A DNA stretch of 64,000 bases, taken from positions 3,469-67,468 of the forward strand of contig CAYJAY010000010.1 of NCBI GenBank assembly GCA_964368445.1. The letters are read 5' to 3'. The first letter of the stretch is position 1. Every line of letters begins with the position of its first letter. Below are positions 9,315 to 18,700 of this stretch, piece after piece. The translations under genes were made by a program, and so were the position numbers. A model generated the notes under the pieces. The model saw only the letters and a list, made by a program, of their open reading frames with translations, did not search any database and had not been told where the DNA came from. This DNA is from CAYJAY01 sp964368445 (lineage in GTDB: Bacteria; Bacillota; Clostridia; Oscillospirales; Ruminococcaceae).

Positions 9315-10190
9315 ATGGTAAAAGGTTCAATAGTCGCTTTAATCACCCCATTTAATCAAGACAAAACGGTTAACTTTACAAAACTCGAACAACTAATCGA
9401 ATGGCATATCGAAAACAAAACCGATGCCATATTGGTTCTTGGAACTACCGGCGAAAGCCCCACAATGTCACACGAAGAGGACGACGCAGTTATCGAGTGT
9501 GCTGTTAGAATTTCGGCAGGTCGCGTTCCAATAATCGCCGGAACCGGAAGCAACAGCACCGAAACGATGCTTGAGAAAAGCTTGCGCGCCGAAAAATCGG
9601 GGGCTAACGGCCTTCTGTTGATCTCGCCGTACTACAACAAAACCAACCTCGAAGGGATGTACCAACACTTTAAAACGGTCGCAGACGCCGTTAATATCCC
9701 TTGTATTTTGTACAACGTTCCGGGCAGAACCAGCTGTGAAATCCCTGTGTCGGTTGTCGCCCGCCTTGCACAACACAAAAACATCTGCGGAATTAAAGAA
9801 GCTTCGGGCAACATGTCATACTCGATGAAAGTTTCTCGCCTATTAAACAAAGATTTTTGCATGTGGAGCGGAAACGACGACATAATTGTTCCGATAATGT
9901 CGATAGGCGGCAGCGGGGTCATATCGGTCGTTGCAAACGCGCTTCCAAACGAAACACACATGATGGTTGAAGATTACCTTTCGGGCAACTATCAAAAATC
10001 TCTTGAAGCCCAACTTCAACTTCTTCCGTTTATAAACAATCTGTTTATCGAGGTTAACCCGATTCCAATTAAAACCGCTCTCATGCTTATGGGCAAAGAT
10101 AACGGCGTTTTCCGTCAACCTCTATATGAAATGGAACAATCGGCAAAACAAAAACTCGAACAATCTATGAAAGATTTGGGGTTAATATAA
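9315..10190 (+). CDS. dapA: 4-hydroxy-tetrahydrodipicolinate synthase
   Basis: Condenses pyruvate with aspartate semialdehyde. The family's beta-barrel is evident: GSIVALITPF at the N-terminus, LGTTGESPT in the active-site loop, ISPYYNKTN, ILYNVPGRTS and the Schiff-base segment CGIKEASGN with the catalytic lysine. The length of 291 residues is typical. The ATG at 9315 is chosen because GGAGGG lies 8 bases upstream; an ATG 15 bases earlier would overlap that ribosome site. It follows lysC by 28 bp. Confidence 0.96.
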   Translation: MVKGSIVALITPFNQDKTVNFTKLEQLIEWHIENKTDAILVLGTTGESPTMSHEEDDAVIECAVRISAGRVPIIAGTGSNSTETMLEKSLRAEKSGANGLLLISPYYNKTNLEGMYQHFKTVADAVNIPCILYNVPGRTSCEIPVSVVARLAQHKNICGIKEASGNMSYSMKVSRLLNKDFCMWSGNDDIIVPIMSIGGSGVISVVANALPNETHMMVEDYLSGNYQKSLEAQLQLLPFINNLFIEVNPIPIKTALMLMGKDNGVFRQPLYEMEQSAKQKLEQSMKDLGLI

Positions 10191-10193
10191 TAT

Positions 10194-10913
10194 ATGGATA
10201 TTGTTTTAATCGGACACGGGCGAATGGGCCAGCTTATCGAAACTGTCTCGACAAACCGAGGACACAGCATAAAAGCAATTATAGATATCGATAACATCTC
10301 TGATTTAGCCTCGCTTGAAAAAGCGGATGTTGTGATAGATTTTTCACATCCTGCCATGCTCTCACCCGTTTCGGACTATGTAAAAAGGACAAAAACGCCC
10401 TACCTTTCGGGAACGACCGGACTTTCTAAGGGTGACCTTGAAGCTATTAAACAACTCGGGGAACTTACCGCAACGATACACAGTTCCAACTATTCTTTGG
10501 GTGTTGCGGTGTTCAAACAAATTCTTGAACAATTCGCGCCGACGCTTAAACAACTTTATGACATCGAAATTATCGAAACCCACCACAACAAAAAAGCCGA
10601 TAGTCCTTCGGGCACGGCTAAACTTCTTCTCGAAGCGGTCGACCCAACCGGCGAATACACACCCGTTTACGGTCGCGAGGGTATGGTGGGCGCTCGGACA
10701 AAAAAAGAGATTGGCGTCCACGCAATTCGAGGCGGAACGGTAGCCGGCGAACACACGGTATCTTTTTTCGGGGAAGATGAGATTTTAGAGATTACCCATA
10801 AAGCCTCGAGCCGAATTATCTTTGTAAACGGCGCGGTTGTGGCGGCAGAAAAACTCCACGAGCAAAAACAAGGATTTTACACGTTGCAAAAACTTTTGTC
10901 AAGCAACCAATAA
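10194..10913 (+). CDS. dapB: 4-hydroxy-tetrahydrodipicolinate reductase
   Basis: Reduces the DapA product with NAD(P)H. The nucleotide loop is the short form IGHGRMGQ near the N-terminus. The catalytic region reads IETHHNKKADSPSGTA, where the HHNKK histidine and lysine are the usual catalytic pair. GVHAIRGGTVAGEHTV near the C-terminus is the family signature. The 239 residues place it in the compact DapB group. It starts 3 bp after dapA with no strong ribosome site of its own, so translational coupling to dapA is likely. Confidence 0.95.
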   Translation: MDIVLIGHGRMGQLIETVSTNRGHSIKAIIDIDNISDLASLEKADVVIDFSHPAMLSPVSDYVKRTKTPYLSGTTGLSKGDLEAIKQLGELTATIHSSNYSLGVAVFKQILEQFAPTLKQLYDIEIIETHHNKKADSPSGTAKLLLEAVDPTGEYTPVYGREGMVGARTKKEIGVHAIRGGTVAGEHTVSFFGEDEILEITHKASSRIIFVNGAVVAAEKLHEQKQGFYTLQKLLSSNQ

Positions 10914-10962
10914 TATTAAAAATACCGTTAATAAATACTTAAACAAAAAGGAAAACACAGCA

Positions 10963-11661
10963 ATGATGAATGCAATAGAAATTATAGAATACATAAGCAA
11001 GAGCAACAAAAAAACTCCCGTTAAGCTTTATATAACCGAAAAACAACCAATAGATTTTGGAGAGGACAGCACAGTTTTCGGAAACGACAGTAAAATTGTT
11101 TTTGGCGAATGGTCCACGCTTTCCGAAATTATAGAACAAAACAAAGACAAAATTGACAAGATAGTTATTGAAAACGACAGAAGAAATTCGGCAATTCCTA
11201 TGCTTGACTTGAAGAACATAAACGCAAGGATAGAGCCGGGCGCAATCATTAGAGAACAAGTAACTATAGGCGACAACGCAGTCATTATGATGGGCGCTAT
11301 CATAAATATCGGGGCGGTTATCGGAAGCGGCACAATGATAGACATGGGCGTTGTATTGGGTGGCCGCGCCACCGTCGGCAACAATTGTCACATCGGCGCC
11401 GGCACGGTTCTCGCCGGTGTAATTGAGCCACCTTCGGCAGATCCCGTTGTTGTTGAAGACAATGTCATGATAGGCGCAAACGCGGTGGTTTTAGAGGGCG
11501 TCAGAATAGGCGAAAACTCGGTTGTTGCGGCGGGGGCGGTCGTCGTGTCCGATGTTCCAAACAACGTAGTGGTTGCAGGGTGTCCGGCAAGAGTCATAAA
11601 ACAAAAAGATGAAAAAACTGCAAGCAAAACAGAAATTATGCAAGCTTTAAGAGAGATCTAG
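10963..11661 (+). CDS. dapH: Tetrahydrodipicolinate N-acetyltransferase
   Basis: Left-handed beta-helix acyltransferase of the acetylated diaminopimelate branch. The hexapeptide repeats run from about residue 85 (ARIEPGAIIREQVTIGDNAV) to about residue 215. The family block GRATVGNNCHIGAGTVLAGVIEPPSA is intact. The ATG at 10963 follows AAAGGA by 9 bases, and a longer reading would run back into dapB. The 232 residues are typical. The last 58 bases are duplicated downstream. The remaining acetyl-branch genes (aminotransferase, deacetylase, dapF, lysA) are not in the window. Confidence 0.94.
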   Translation: MMNAIEIIEYISKSNKKTPVKLYITEKQPIDFGEDSTVFGNDSKIVFGEWSTLSEIIEQNKDKIDKIVIENDRRNSAIPMLDLKNINARIEPGAIIREQVTIGDNAVIMMGAIINIGAVIGSGTMIDMGVVLGGRATVGNNCHIGAGTVLAGVIEPPSADPVVVEDNVMIGANAVVLEGVRIGENSVVAAGAVVVSDVPNNVVVAGCPARVIKQKDEKTASKTEIMQALREI

Positions 11662-11737
11662 TTTATCTTTTTGTTTCGCAAAAAGATGAAAAAACTGCAA
11701 GCAAAACAGAAATCATGCAAGCTTTAAGAGAGATCTA
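11602..11737 (+). repeat. 59-bp direct duplication of the dapH 3' end
   Basis: 11602-11660 and 11679-11737 match at 58 of 59 positions (one T/C change) and are offset by 77 bp. The first copy encodes the end of DapH. The second lies after the stop codon and would encode the same peptide but has no start, so it is a recent partial tandem duplication rather than a gene. Confidence 0.9.
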
Positions 11738-11785
11738 AACAAACAAAAAAACTCGACAAAACATAAATGTTTTAAGCCGAGTTTG

Positions 11786-11837
11786 ACCAAAGATTCATTC
11801 TCGACAAAACGCGAGAATGAATCTTTGGTTCTTTTTG
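11786..11837 (+). terminator. Terminator of the lysine operon
   Basis: A perfect 18-bp stem (11786-11803 with 11812-11829, beginning ACCAAAGATT) has an 8-base loop and is followed by TCTTTTTG. A smaller AAACTCG/CGAGTTT hairpin precedes it. Confidence 0.85.
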
Positions 11838-12160
11838 AGTTACAACAGGCAAACATCAAAAAGAACTATCTTGATTACATATTTAGGTCAAAAAATCTCT
11901 CCCATTATATCAACCTAAATCACCGTATGCAATCATCAAAATAATAACGTTAACATTTGCAAAAACAAACAAATCATCTTAAAATAACTTGAAACAACTT
12001 CAAAGAAACATTCGAATAAATGCGCAACTTAAAAATAAAGCTTAAAAAATTTTATCTTTATAAAAGAAACATCTATTTACCCAAGTTAAATTAATCAGTA
12101 AATTAATTGCTGCTTAAACAGAAAGTTAAACTCACCCACCGACAATCTTTAAATATCGCT
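11838..12160. other. AT-rich intergenic stretch, nothing recognised
   Basis: About 320 bp between two genes that converge on it. No convincing reading frame, hairpin or repeat was seen beyond the terminator at its left edge. Confidence 0.5.
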
Positions 12161-12529
12161 TTACTGTAGTGTTATTATAAAAAAAGCCAATATGGTAACC
12201 GCAAATGCGACCCAACCGGCAATTGTAACATTTCGATAAAAGAGCTCATTACTTCTATCTTCGTGTTCATCTTTTTCTAAATACGCCGTTTTATCGTTAG
12301 ACGTTTGATAAACTATACCCTCATCGCTGTTTGGAACAATTAATTGTTTGTAATCAAATTTAATCGAAGGAATTGCTTTTGATTCCGTGTTTTCCACAAT
12401 AGAATTTTCTACGTTTTCTTTGTTTTTGTTATTTTTGTTGTCATTTTCGTCGTGTCCACAACGGTCATACATAACTTCGCCAGAGTTTTGCTCGACACTT
12501 TTTTGGGAAAGCTCTTGTGTTTTTAACAT
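12161..12529 (-). CDS. Small tail-anchored membrane protein, unknown
   Basis: About 122 residues. The first ~95 are hydrophilic, with an Asn/Lys/Glu-rich stretch (DENDNKNNKNKENVENS) likely to be disordered. One membrane helix sits at the very C-terminus (VTIAGWVAFAVTILAFFIITL), leaving the N-terminus probably in the cytoplasm. The ATG at 12529 suits the AAAGGA upstream better than a TTG 9 bases earlier. No family was recognised. It stands alone between two convergent or divergent neighbours. Confidence 0.55.
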   Translation of the reverse strand: MLKTQELSQKSVEQNSGEVMYDRCGHDENDNKNNKNKENVENSIVENTESKAIPSIKFDYKQLIVPNSDEGIVYQTSNDKTAYLEKDEHEDRSNELFYRNVTIAGWVAFAVTILAFFIITLQ

Positions 12530-12822
12530 AGGTTTCAAATTTCCTTTCGGTTTATTTTAAATCACTCTTTAAATACACTTTAGGAACCTAGCTTTTGTTT
12601 GACGGCTAGACACATAACATTGTTGAGTAAATCGCACAACGCCACTTAGAAATTTTTTCCAATTTATATATTGTTCTAAAAAATTTAACAACTTTTGATT
12701 TTTTTTGTGATAATATATTTATTTGTGATAATAATTTTACCAGTTTCGCAGACGTTTGTCAAACAAAAATAATAAACGGTAAATATATTTAACAAACGAC
12801 ATTTTTCAGGAGTTTATCTTGT

Positions 12823-13638
12823 ATGAGAAGAAATAACAATAGCCAAAAAAAAATTATTGAGATGACACGTGAAACTTTACATGGATTTTATGGTCGTTCT
12901 GTCGAACATCTAACCCATCTTTTAAGTGATGACTTTGTTTGGATTGGAGCCTTTGATTTTCAATTCACGCACGGAAAGCAACATTTCATCGACACCGTAC
13001 AAGCCGAACTTAATTCGATAGCCTTTAATATTAACGAAGAAAATTACGAACTGGTTGTGCGAAATCGGGATATATTTATAGTCTGTTGTAGGTTAAAGTT
13101 GACAAGCGATCTCGATTCAGGATCCTATTTGCAGATGCACACCCGTTTAAGTGTGGTGTGGAAATACATCGACAATGAACTGAAACTGGTTCATATCCAC
13201 GGTTCTAATGCGCAAGACATACCGCTCACCGTTGCGCAAAAAAAAGCCTCACCCAAAAACAATGACGGCGATTTTATCGAATACATTCTATCTGCTTCAG
13301 AGAAAAAAACGACAAAAAAAATTATGTTTCGCAAGACAACGGGTGAATATTGCGTGATATCAGAAAGCGATATTTTATATATACAAGCAGACGGACAAAC
13401 TTCTCGAGTTTACACCAAAGATAGCTCTGTGGAAGTTTCAGGTGTTTTGCTCACACATCAACAAACCCTTTCGGACAATTTCTTCCGCTGTCATAAATCA
13501 TATTTGATAAATACGGCATACATAACGAATTTTCGCCGATATCAAGTCACGTTGCGTAGGCAAATCGAACTGCCTATAGGCAAAGAAAAGTATCTAAATT
13601 TAAAACAACTGTGCACTGAATTCAGCGACGTCAATTAA
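12823..13638 (+). CDS. LytTR-type regulator with SnoaL-like N-terminal domain
   Basis: 271-residue soluble protein. Residues ~8-135 look like a SnoaL/NTF2-type cone domain (LLSDDFVWIGAFDFQFTHGK, LSVVWKYIDNELKLVHIHGS). Residues ~165-265 are a LytTR DNA-binding domain (VISESDILYIQADGQTSRVYT, LSDNFFRCHKSYLINTAYI, LPIGKEKYLNL). There is no receiver domain and no adjacent histidine kinase, so it would act as a one-component regulator that senses a ligand through the N-terminal domain. GGAG lies 10 bases before the ATG. Targets are unknown. Confidence 0.8.
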   Translation: MRRNNNSQKKIIEMTRETLHGFYGRSVEHLTHLLSDDFVWIGAFDFQFTHGKQHFIDTVQAELNSIAFNINEENYELVVRNRDIFIVCCRLKLTSDLDSGSYLQMHTRLSVVWKYIDNELKLVHIHGSNAQDIPLTVAQKKASPKNNDGDFIEYILSASEKKTTKKIMFRKTTGEYCVISESDILYIQADGQTSRVYTKDSSVEVSGVLLTHQQTLSDNFFRCHKSYLINTAYITNFRRYQVTLRRQIELPIGKEKYLNLKQLCTEFSDVN

Positions 13639-13727
13639 AAATATACTATTAAATATATCCAAGACTAATCTTTCAAAGCAATAGTTTGGATACACTGCAT
13701 AAACTTGATATTTCCACAGGTAATATG

Positions 13728-13756
13728 TTGACTATAGCGAAAATTAAAGATAAAAT
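13728..13756 (+). promoter_or_regulatory. Sigma-A promoter before the PsiE-like gene
   Basis: TTGACT (13728-13733), a 17-bp spacer and TAAAAT (13751-13756) lie about 60 bp before the start at 13817. Confidence 0.55.
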
Positions 13757-13816
13757 AATATAAGAATAAAACCACTTATTAACTAAAGGATTTTTTTAGA
13801 AAGGTCTGACATGTAA

Positions 13817-14221
13817 ATGAAAAGAAAACTGCAAATTCTTCTTAACTCTTGGTCGGTTGCAATCGAAACGGTTATAGGTGTTTTTGTGCTTTTGGCTTGT
13901 GGTATAGGCGGGATTGGAGTCATTCTCAACACCAACGTTCCTTCTTTGTTTGCGAGTCCGGAATATTTCATAGAATGGATAAATGTCATCTGTTATTTTA
14001 TCATTGGCGTTGAGTTTGTGAAGATGATAACAAGTCACAGCGTCGACTCTGTTGTTGATGTTTTGCTTGTTGCGCTTTCGCGCCAAATGATCGTTGAACA
14101 TGTTCCGCCGCTCGATGCGTTGCTGATAGTTGTTGCCGTCACTCTTTTATTTGTTGTAAGAAAATATCTTTATATATCAAAAATAGATAAATTTTCTCAA
14201 AGAGAAAAAGATTCAGAATAG
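13817..14221 (+). CDS. PsiE-like small integral membrane protein
   Basis: 134 residues with four predicted membrane helices (about residues 15-40, 52-72, 80-90 weak, 96-116) and a charged C-terminal tail. The pattern LLVALSRQMIVEH followed by LLIVVAVTLLFVVRKYL is reminiscent of phosphate-starvation-inducible PsiE-family proteins, whose role is not established. The ribosome site (AGAAAGG) is rather far from the ATG. It is followed 51 bp later by the CorC-type gene and may share its transcript. Confidence 0.55.
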   Translation: MKRKLQILLNSWSVAIETVIGVFVLLACGIGGIGVILNTNVPSLFASPEYFIEWINVICYFIIGVEFVKMITSHSVDSVVDVLLVALSRQMIVEHVPPLDALLIVVAVTLLFVVRKYLYISKIDKFSQREKDSE

Positions 14222-14272
14222 ACTTTTGATATAACAAAAATATAAAATTAATTTTGGGAGAAATATTTAATC

Positions 14273-15538
14273 ATGGGTTCGGAAATTGGGTTGCAACTGT
14301 TTATTCTAGTTTTGTTAATCGGAGGCTCGGCATTTTTTTCAATGTCGGAAACGGCTCTTATGTCGATAACAAAACTAGACGTTAGGCATATGACAACCAA
14401 TAAAGTTAAAGGCGCTAAACTGGTTGGGACCCTAATCGAGGACACATCTAAACTTCTCGGTTCAATTCTAGTCGGAAACAATCTCGTAAACATAGGCGCT
14501 TCTGCCCTCGCAACCGTCGTAGCAACCGACTTGTTAGGAAACGCCGGTGTTGGAATTGCAACAGGTGTTATGACCCTGTTTGTGCTTGTGTTTGGCGAAA
14601 TAACTCCAAAATCAATAGCGAGCAAAAACCCTCAAAAAATAGCGGTTCTTGTTTCAAAACCTATATTTTTGGTCGTAACCATCGTCTCTCCGATAGTAAA
14701 AATTCTTATGGTTATAACCAACGGTTTGGTTAGACTTTTGGGTGGAAAATCCGACGCAAACGAATCGTTTATAACCGCAGATAAACTTAAGACGATTGTG
14801 ACGGTAAGCCACGAAGAAGGTGTAATACAAAAAGAAGAAAAAGAGATGCTCCACAATATATTCAATTTTGGCGACTCATACGCAAAAGATGTTATGATAC
14901 CAAGAACTGATATGATAACGATCGATATCGAAGCCTCTTATTCAGAGGTTATGGAAATTTTCAAACAACACCAATTCTCTCGTATGCCGGTTTATAAAGA
15001 TTCAAACGACAACATCGTCGGAATGTTATATATTAAGGATCTTTTAATGAATTCGGTTGACCACGAACAATTCGCAATATCCTCTATTTTAAGAGAAGCT
15101 TTTTTTGTTCACGAATTCAACAAAATTGATAAGCTGTTTAAAAAACTTCAACTCAAAAAAATAGGCATGGCGGTTGTGGTTGACGAATACGGAGGCACCT
15201 CGGGTCTTATAACAATCGAAGATTTAATCGAGATGATAGTGGGCGACATTGATGATGAATATGACCTTGACCAAGACGATTTCGTGCAACTTAGCGAAGA
15301 CGAATATCTTATAGACGGCTCATTTAGAATTTCCGAGTTAAACGAAAAGATGGAGTTAGATATCGTTTCAGACGAATTTGATTCGATTGGCGGATACCTT
15401 GTCGGGGTTGTTGACAGATTTCCACAAAACGGAGAAACCGTTAAGACCGACAACTTAACTTTTATCATAGAAGACGCAGACAACAAAAGAATAAACAAGA
15501 TAAGGCTTATTTCAAAAACAAAAAACAACCAAGAATAA
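14273..15538 (+). CDS. CNNM/CorC-family (HlyC/CorC) membrane protein
   Basis: 421-residue protein of the family linked to magnesium/cobalt transport or efflux and often called hemolysin-like. Residues ~1-185 form the CNNM (DUF21) membrane domain with SAFFSMSETALMS and FGEITPKSIASKNP. A CBS pair follows, including DVMIPRTDMITID, FSRMPVYKDSNDNIVGMLYIKDL and VVDEYGGTSGLITIEDLIEMIVGDI. The last ~80 residues are the CorC_HlyC domain (DGSFRISELNEKM, IGGYLVGVVDRFPQNGE). It is complete. The actual transported ion cannot be told from the sequence. Confidence 0.9.
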   Translation: MGSEIGLQLFILVLLIGGSAFFSMSETALMSITKLDVRHMTTNKVKGAKLVGTLIEDTSKLLGSILVGNNLVNIGASALATVVATDLLGNAGVGIATGVMTLFVLVFGEITPKSIASKNPQKIAVLVSKPIFLVVTIVSPIVKILMVITNGLVRLLGGKSDANESFITADKLKTIVTVSHEEGVIQKEEKEMLHNIFNFGDSYAKDVMIPRTDMITIDIEASYSEVMEIFKQHQFSRMPVYKDSNDNIVGMLYIKDLLMNSVDHEQFAISSILREAFFVHEFNKIDKLFKKLQLKKIGMAVVVDEYGGTSGLITIEDLIEMIVGDIDDEYDLDQDDFVQLSEDEYLIDGSFRISELNEKMELDIVSDEFDSIGGYLVGVVDRFPQNGETVKTDNLTFIIEDADNKRINKIRLISKTKNNQE

Positions 15539-15637
15539 TCTCTTAAACTATTTATTTTCCGCTCGACTTCAAGCAGAAATTCTTTCATATAACTAGAATA
15601 CCATTTTTAATAAACTACAATCCTTTAAGATTAATTT

Positions 15638-15677
15638 ATAACCCTGTGATAAGGTAACGCCTTAGTCACAGGGTTAT
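15638..15677. terminator. Bidirectional terminator between corC-like gene and copA
   Basis: ATAACCCTGTGA and TCACAGGGTTAT form a 12-bp perfect stem that continues inward as TAAGG/CCTTA after a one-base bulge. It lies between two convergent genes. The T-tracts are short. Confidence 0.65.
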
Positions 15678-15779
15678 TGTTATTAGCCGTACCATCGCAA
15701 ACACGACTTTCTTTTCTGTTTGTGAAAACTTGCGAAACCTCTTTGCAACTACTTGTTTCACAATACAAAACATCTGTTT

Positions 15780-18053
15780 TTAATCTATAGATGGTTTAAA
15801 AAATTTAAGTCTTAAAGCGTTTGACACAACCGAAACGCTGCTTAAACTCATTGCAGCGCCGGCAAACATCGGGTTCAGTTTCCAACCGAGTATTCCAAAA
15901 AAAACTCCGGCCGCCAAAGGGATTCCAACTACGTTATATATAAACGCCCAAAATAGGTTTTGTTTTATATTTCGTATGACTGATTTACTTAATTGAACCG
16001 CCTTCACGCCGTCTAAAAGATCGTTTTTAACCAAAACAATGTCGGCCGATTCAATCGCAACATCTGTCCCCGCTCCGATTGCAATTCCAACATCTGCACG
16101 AACCAAAGCCGGGGCATCGTTTATCCCGTCCCCAATCATCGCTACCTTTTTTCCTTGTTCGATAAGGTCTCGAACATGTTTTTCCTTATCTTGCGGCAAA
16201 ACTTCGGCTATTATCTTATCTATGCCAAGCTTTTGTCCGATAGCGTTTGCGGTGTGCTTGTTGTCACCCGTCAACATAATCACTTCGATTCCCATCTTTT
16301 TAAAAGAATCAATCGCCTTTTGACTTGTGTGTTTAACAGTATCAGCTACCGCTACGATACCCAAAACCTCGGTGTCGTTTGCAAAAAACATTGGGGTTTT
16401 TGCGTCATCGGCCAGTTGCTGTGCGACAACATCAAAACCACCAAGCGAGATGTTTTGTTGTTGCATTAGCTTTTTGTTTCCCACAAACACATTAATGTTG
16501 TCAACAACCGCTTTTATGCCTAACCCATGTAAAGCTTCAAATTGTTCCACCGACAGTGTGTCCAAAGATTTTTCTTGCGATTTTTTCACAACAGCTTCCG
16601 CCAAGGGATGTTCCGATTGCTGTTCAACCGATGCGCAAAGTTGCAACATTCTTTCTTTCGAAATTTTATCCGAGACTATTAAGTCTGTGACCTGTGGCCT
16701 CCCGTTGGTTATCGTTCCTGTCTTGTCCATTACCACGGTGTCAATAGTGTGCGCTATCTCTAGCGCTTGAGCCGATTTTATAAGTATTCCGTTTTCTGCT
16801 CCTTTTCCTGTCCCAACCATAATTGCTGTTGGCGTCGCAAGGCCCAAAGCACAAGGGCATGATATAACCAAAACCGAAATACCGATAGAAAGCGCAAACT
16901 CAAAAGAATAGCCTAGCAACAGCCATACACAAGCCGATATCAACGCGATTGTTATAACGACGGGAACAAACACGCTGCTAATTTTATCCGCAAGCTTTGC
17001 TATTGGAGCTTTTGATGAACTCGCCTCTTCCACAAGTTTAATAATCTGTGAGAGAACGGTGTCTTCTCCTAATTTAGAAACCTCGAACTCAAAATATCCC
17101 GATTTGTTTATACTTGCGCCAATAACCTTGTCGCCGCTTGTCCTTTCGACAGGTAAACTTTCCCCTGTTAACATAGACTCGTCGATAGAAGTCTTTCCTT
17201 TAACAATAATCCCATCGGTCGGAATAATTTGGCCGGGTTTAACTACTACAATATCTTTTAACTCGAGATCTTCAACATCAATCTCGAGTTGTTTTCCGTT
17301 TCTAATTACAACCGCAGTTTTTGGCGTTAAATTGACAAGTTTCTTTATCGCTTCCGAAGTTTTGTTTTTTGCCCTCGCTTCCAAGAATTTTCCGAGAGTT
17401 ATAAGCGCCAAAACTACCGCCGCGGATTCAAAATACAGATCCATTGTATATTGACTAACAACTTCTAAGTCGCTAACCCCAAGTCCAACGCCAATCCTGT
17501 ATATTGCAAATATTCCGTAAACTAACGCCGCCGACGTTCCAATCGCTATCAGTGAATCCATGTTAGGATGTTTTGCAAAAAGCGATTTAAATCCCACAAT
17601 ATAGTATTTCTTATTAACAAAAACCACAGGTATTGCAAGCAAAAATTGAGTAAACGCAAAAGTTATAGCGTTCTCAACACCATGAAAGAAATCGGGCAAC
17701 GGCCACCCCATCATGTGACCCATAGAAATATAAAACAAAGGAACAGAGAAAACCATCGAAATTATAAGCCGTCTTTTCATCTCTAAAAGTTGTTCTTTTT
17801 CAAGGTCATTCTTTTGTTGTTTAGGTTCTTTTTTTTCGGATTTTTTTATAGGAAATGCTTCAAACCCGGCATTGTAGACTGCTGTCACAATGTCGGTTTC
17901 TGAAACTACATTTTCATTATATTCAACGGTCATATTATTATTTAACAAATTAACCGAAACTTCGTAAGTTCCGTCAAGCCTGCTCAACACTCGCTCGATA
18001 TTGGCAGCACATGCAGAACAGGTCATTCCAACGACGTCAAATCTTTGTTTCAT
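15780..18053 (-). CDS. copA: Copper-exporting P1B-type ATPase
   Basis: 757-residue heavy-metal-pumping ATPase. It has one N-terminal heavy-metal domain (GMTCSACAANIE, residues ~9-20), an eight-helix membrane region with the ion-site motif CPCALGLATP, the actuator motif TGESLPV, the phosphorylation motif DKTGTITNG and the hinge MIGDGINDAPAL. CPC plus the CxxC domain point to Cu(I) export. Two heavy-metal domains are common in Firmicutes; here the second one is supplied by the separate CopZ-like gene just upstream. Confidence 0.95.
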   Translation of the reverse strand: MKQRFDVVGMTCSACAANIERVLSRLDGTYEVSVNLLNNNMTVEYNENVVSETDIVTAVYNAGFEAFPIKKSEKKEPKQQKNDLEKEQLLEMKRRLIISMVFSVPLFYISMGHMMGWPLPDFFHGVENAITFAFTQFLLAIPVVFVNKKYYIVGFKSLFAKHPNMDSLIAIGTSAALVYGIFAIYRIGVGLGVSDLEVVSQYTMDLYFESAAVVLALITLGKFLEARAKNKTSEAIKKLVNLTPKTAVVIRNGKQLEIDVEDLELKDIVVVKPGQIIPTDGIIVKGKTSIDESMLTGESLPVERTSGDKVIGASINKSGYFEFEVSKLGEDTVLSQIIKLVEEASSSKAPIAKLADKISSVFVPVVITIALISACVWLLLGYSFEFALSIGISVLVISCPCALGLATPTAIMVGTGKGAENGILIKSAQALEIAHTIDTVVMDKTGTITNGRPQVTDLIVSDKISKERMLQLCASVEQQSEHPLAEAVVKKSQEKSLDTLSVEQFEALHGLGIKAVVDNINVFVGNKKLMQQQNISLGGFDVVAQQLADDAKTPMFFANDTEVLGIVAVADTVKHTSQKAIDSFKKMGIEVIMLTGDNKHTANAIGQKLGIDKIIAEVLPQDKEKHVRDLIEQGKKVAMIGDGINDAPALVRADVGIAIGAGTDVAIESADIVLVKNDLLDGVKAVQLSKSVIRNIKQNLFWAFIYNVVGIPLAAGVFFGILGWKLNPMFAGAAMSLSSVSVVSNALRLKFFKPSID

Positions 18054-18155
18054 ATAAAACCATCAACCTTTCATTGAAAATAAACTTTTACCTTTAAAAA
18101 AAACATAATCTGAAAAGGCAAAAGCTTCTTTTTACAAGGTATATTTATCTTTAAG

Positions 18156-18365
18156 TTAAATAACCTTTGCGTCAAACCCGGCATTGTACACAGCCTTAAT
18201 CACATCATCGTTTGTCAAAGTTGTTTCATCAAAATCTACAGTCATATATTTTTCTTCCAAAACAACTTCCACGCTTTTAACACCTTGCAGCCTGCCCACA
18301 ACTTTGCTTACCGTTGAGCTGCAACCCGAGCAAGTCATTCCTAAAACTTCAAATTTTTGTGTCAT
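18156..18365 (-). CDS. copZ: Copper chaperone CopZ-like heavy-metal-binding protein
   Basis: 69 residues forming a single ferredoxin-like heavy-metal-associated domain with the metal site GMTCSGCSSTVSKV near the N-terminus. It probably hands Cu(I) to the CopA ATPase encoded 102 bp downstream on the same strand. GGAG lies 8 bases before the ATG. No copper-sensing CsoR or CopY gene lies beside it; the nearest regulator is the divergent GntR gene. Confidence 0.9.
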   Translation of the reverse strand: MTQKFEVLGMTCSGCSSTVSKVVGRLQGVKSVEVVLEEKYMTVDFDETTLTNDDVIKAVYNAGFDAKVI

Positions 18366-18700
18366 TGTGCAATCTCCTTTTTTATATTTAGTATCTAGTT
18401 TAGTTTTAACTAACTAAGTATAGTGTACATCAGTATACGCAAAAAGTAAAGAATTAGACGCTTAAAACGGTGTGCTTTCAATTGACGTTTGTCGACAATT
18501 CATCGAGGTTATTATTATACAACTAAATTAATACGCTCTCAGCGCAAAAGCAGACTAAAAACGTTGTTTTTTTTCTATTATTATTATAAAATATATATAG
18601 GTAAATAAATCAAATAAATCAAATAAATCAAAACAATCAAAACAATCAAAAGAAATTGTCGAAAATTAATTAATCAGTTAAGTTAAGGGAACAAAAACAG
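18366..18700. promoter_or_regulatory. Divergent control region copZ / gntR
   Basis: 335 bp without genes. Towards copZ, minus-strand TATACT boxes and a TTAGTT-TT-AACTAA inverted repeat (around 18404-18417) lie before the start. Towards gntR, TTGTTT (18564-18569), a 17-bp spacer and TAAAAT (18587-18592) form a plausible promoter. A 9-bp tandem repeat follows it. Regulation of copZA by the GntR protein is suggested only by the layout. Confidence 0.45.
18602..18650 (+). repeat. 9-bp tandem repeat in the gntR leader
   Basis: Three copies of a unit like AAATAAATC are followed by two of AAAACAATC, with the period held at 9. The repeat sits between the likely promoter and the gntR start, in the transcribed leader. 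Confidence 0.75.

Noticed and set aside
11679..11737. Second copy of the DapH C-terminal coding sequence as a gene fragment
   Set aside because: It has no start codon or ribosome site and begins after the dapH stop; it is a duplication scar.
18366..18470. CopY box (TACA-N2-TGTA) before copZ
   Set aside because: GTGTACATCAGT does not contain a correctly spaced TGTA partner.
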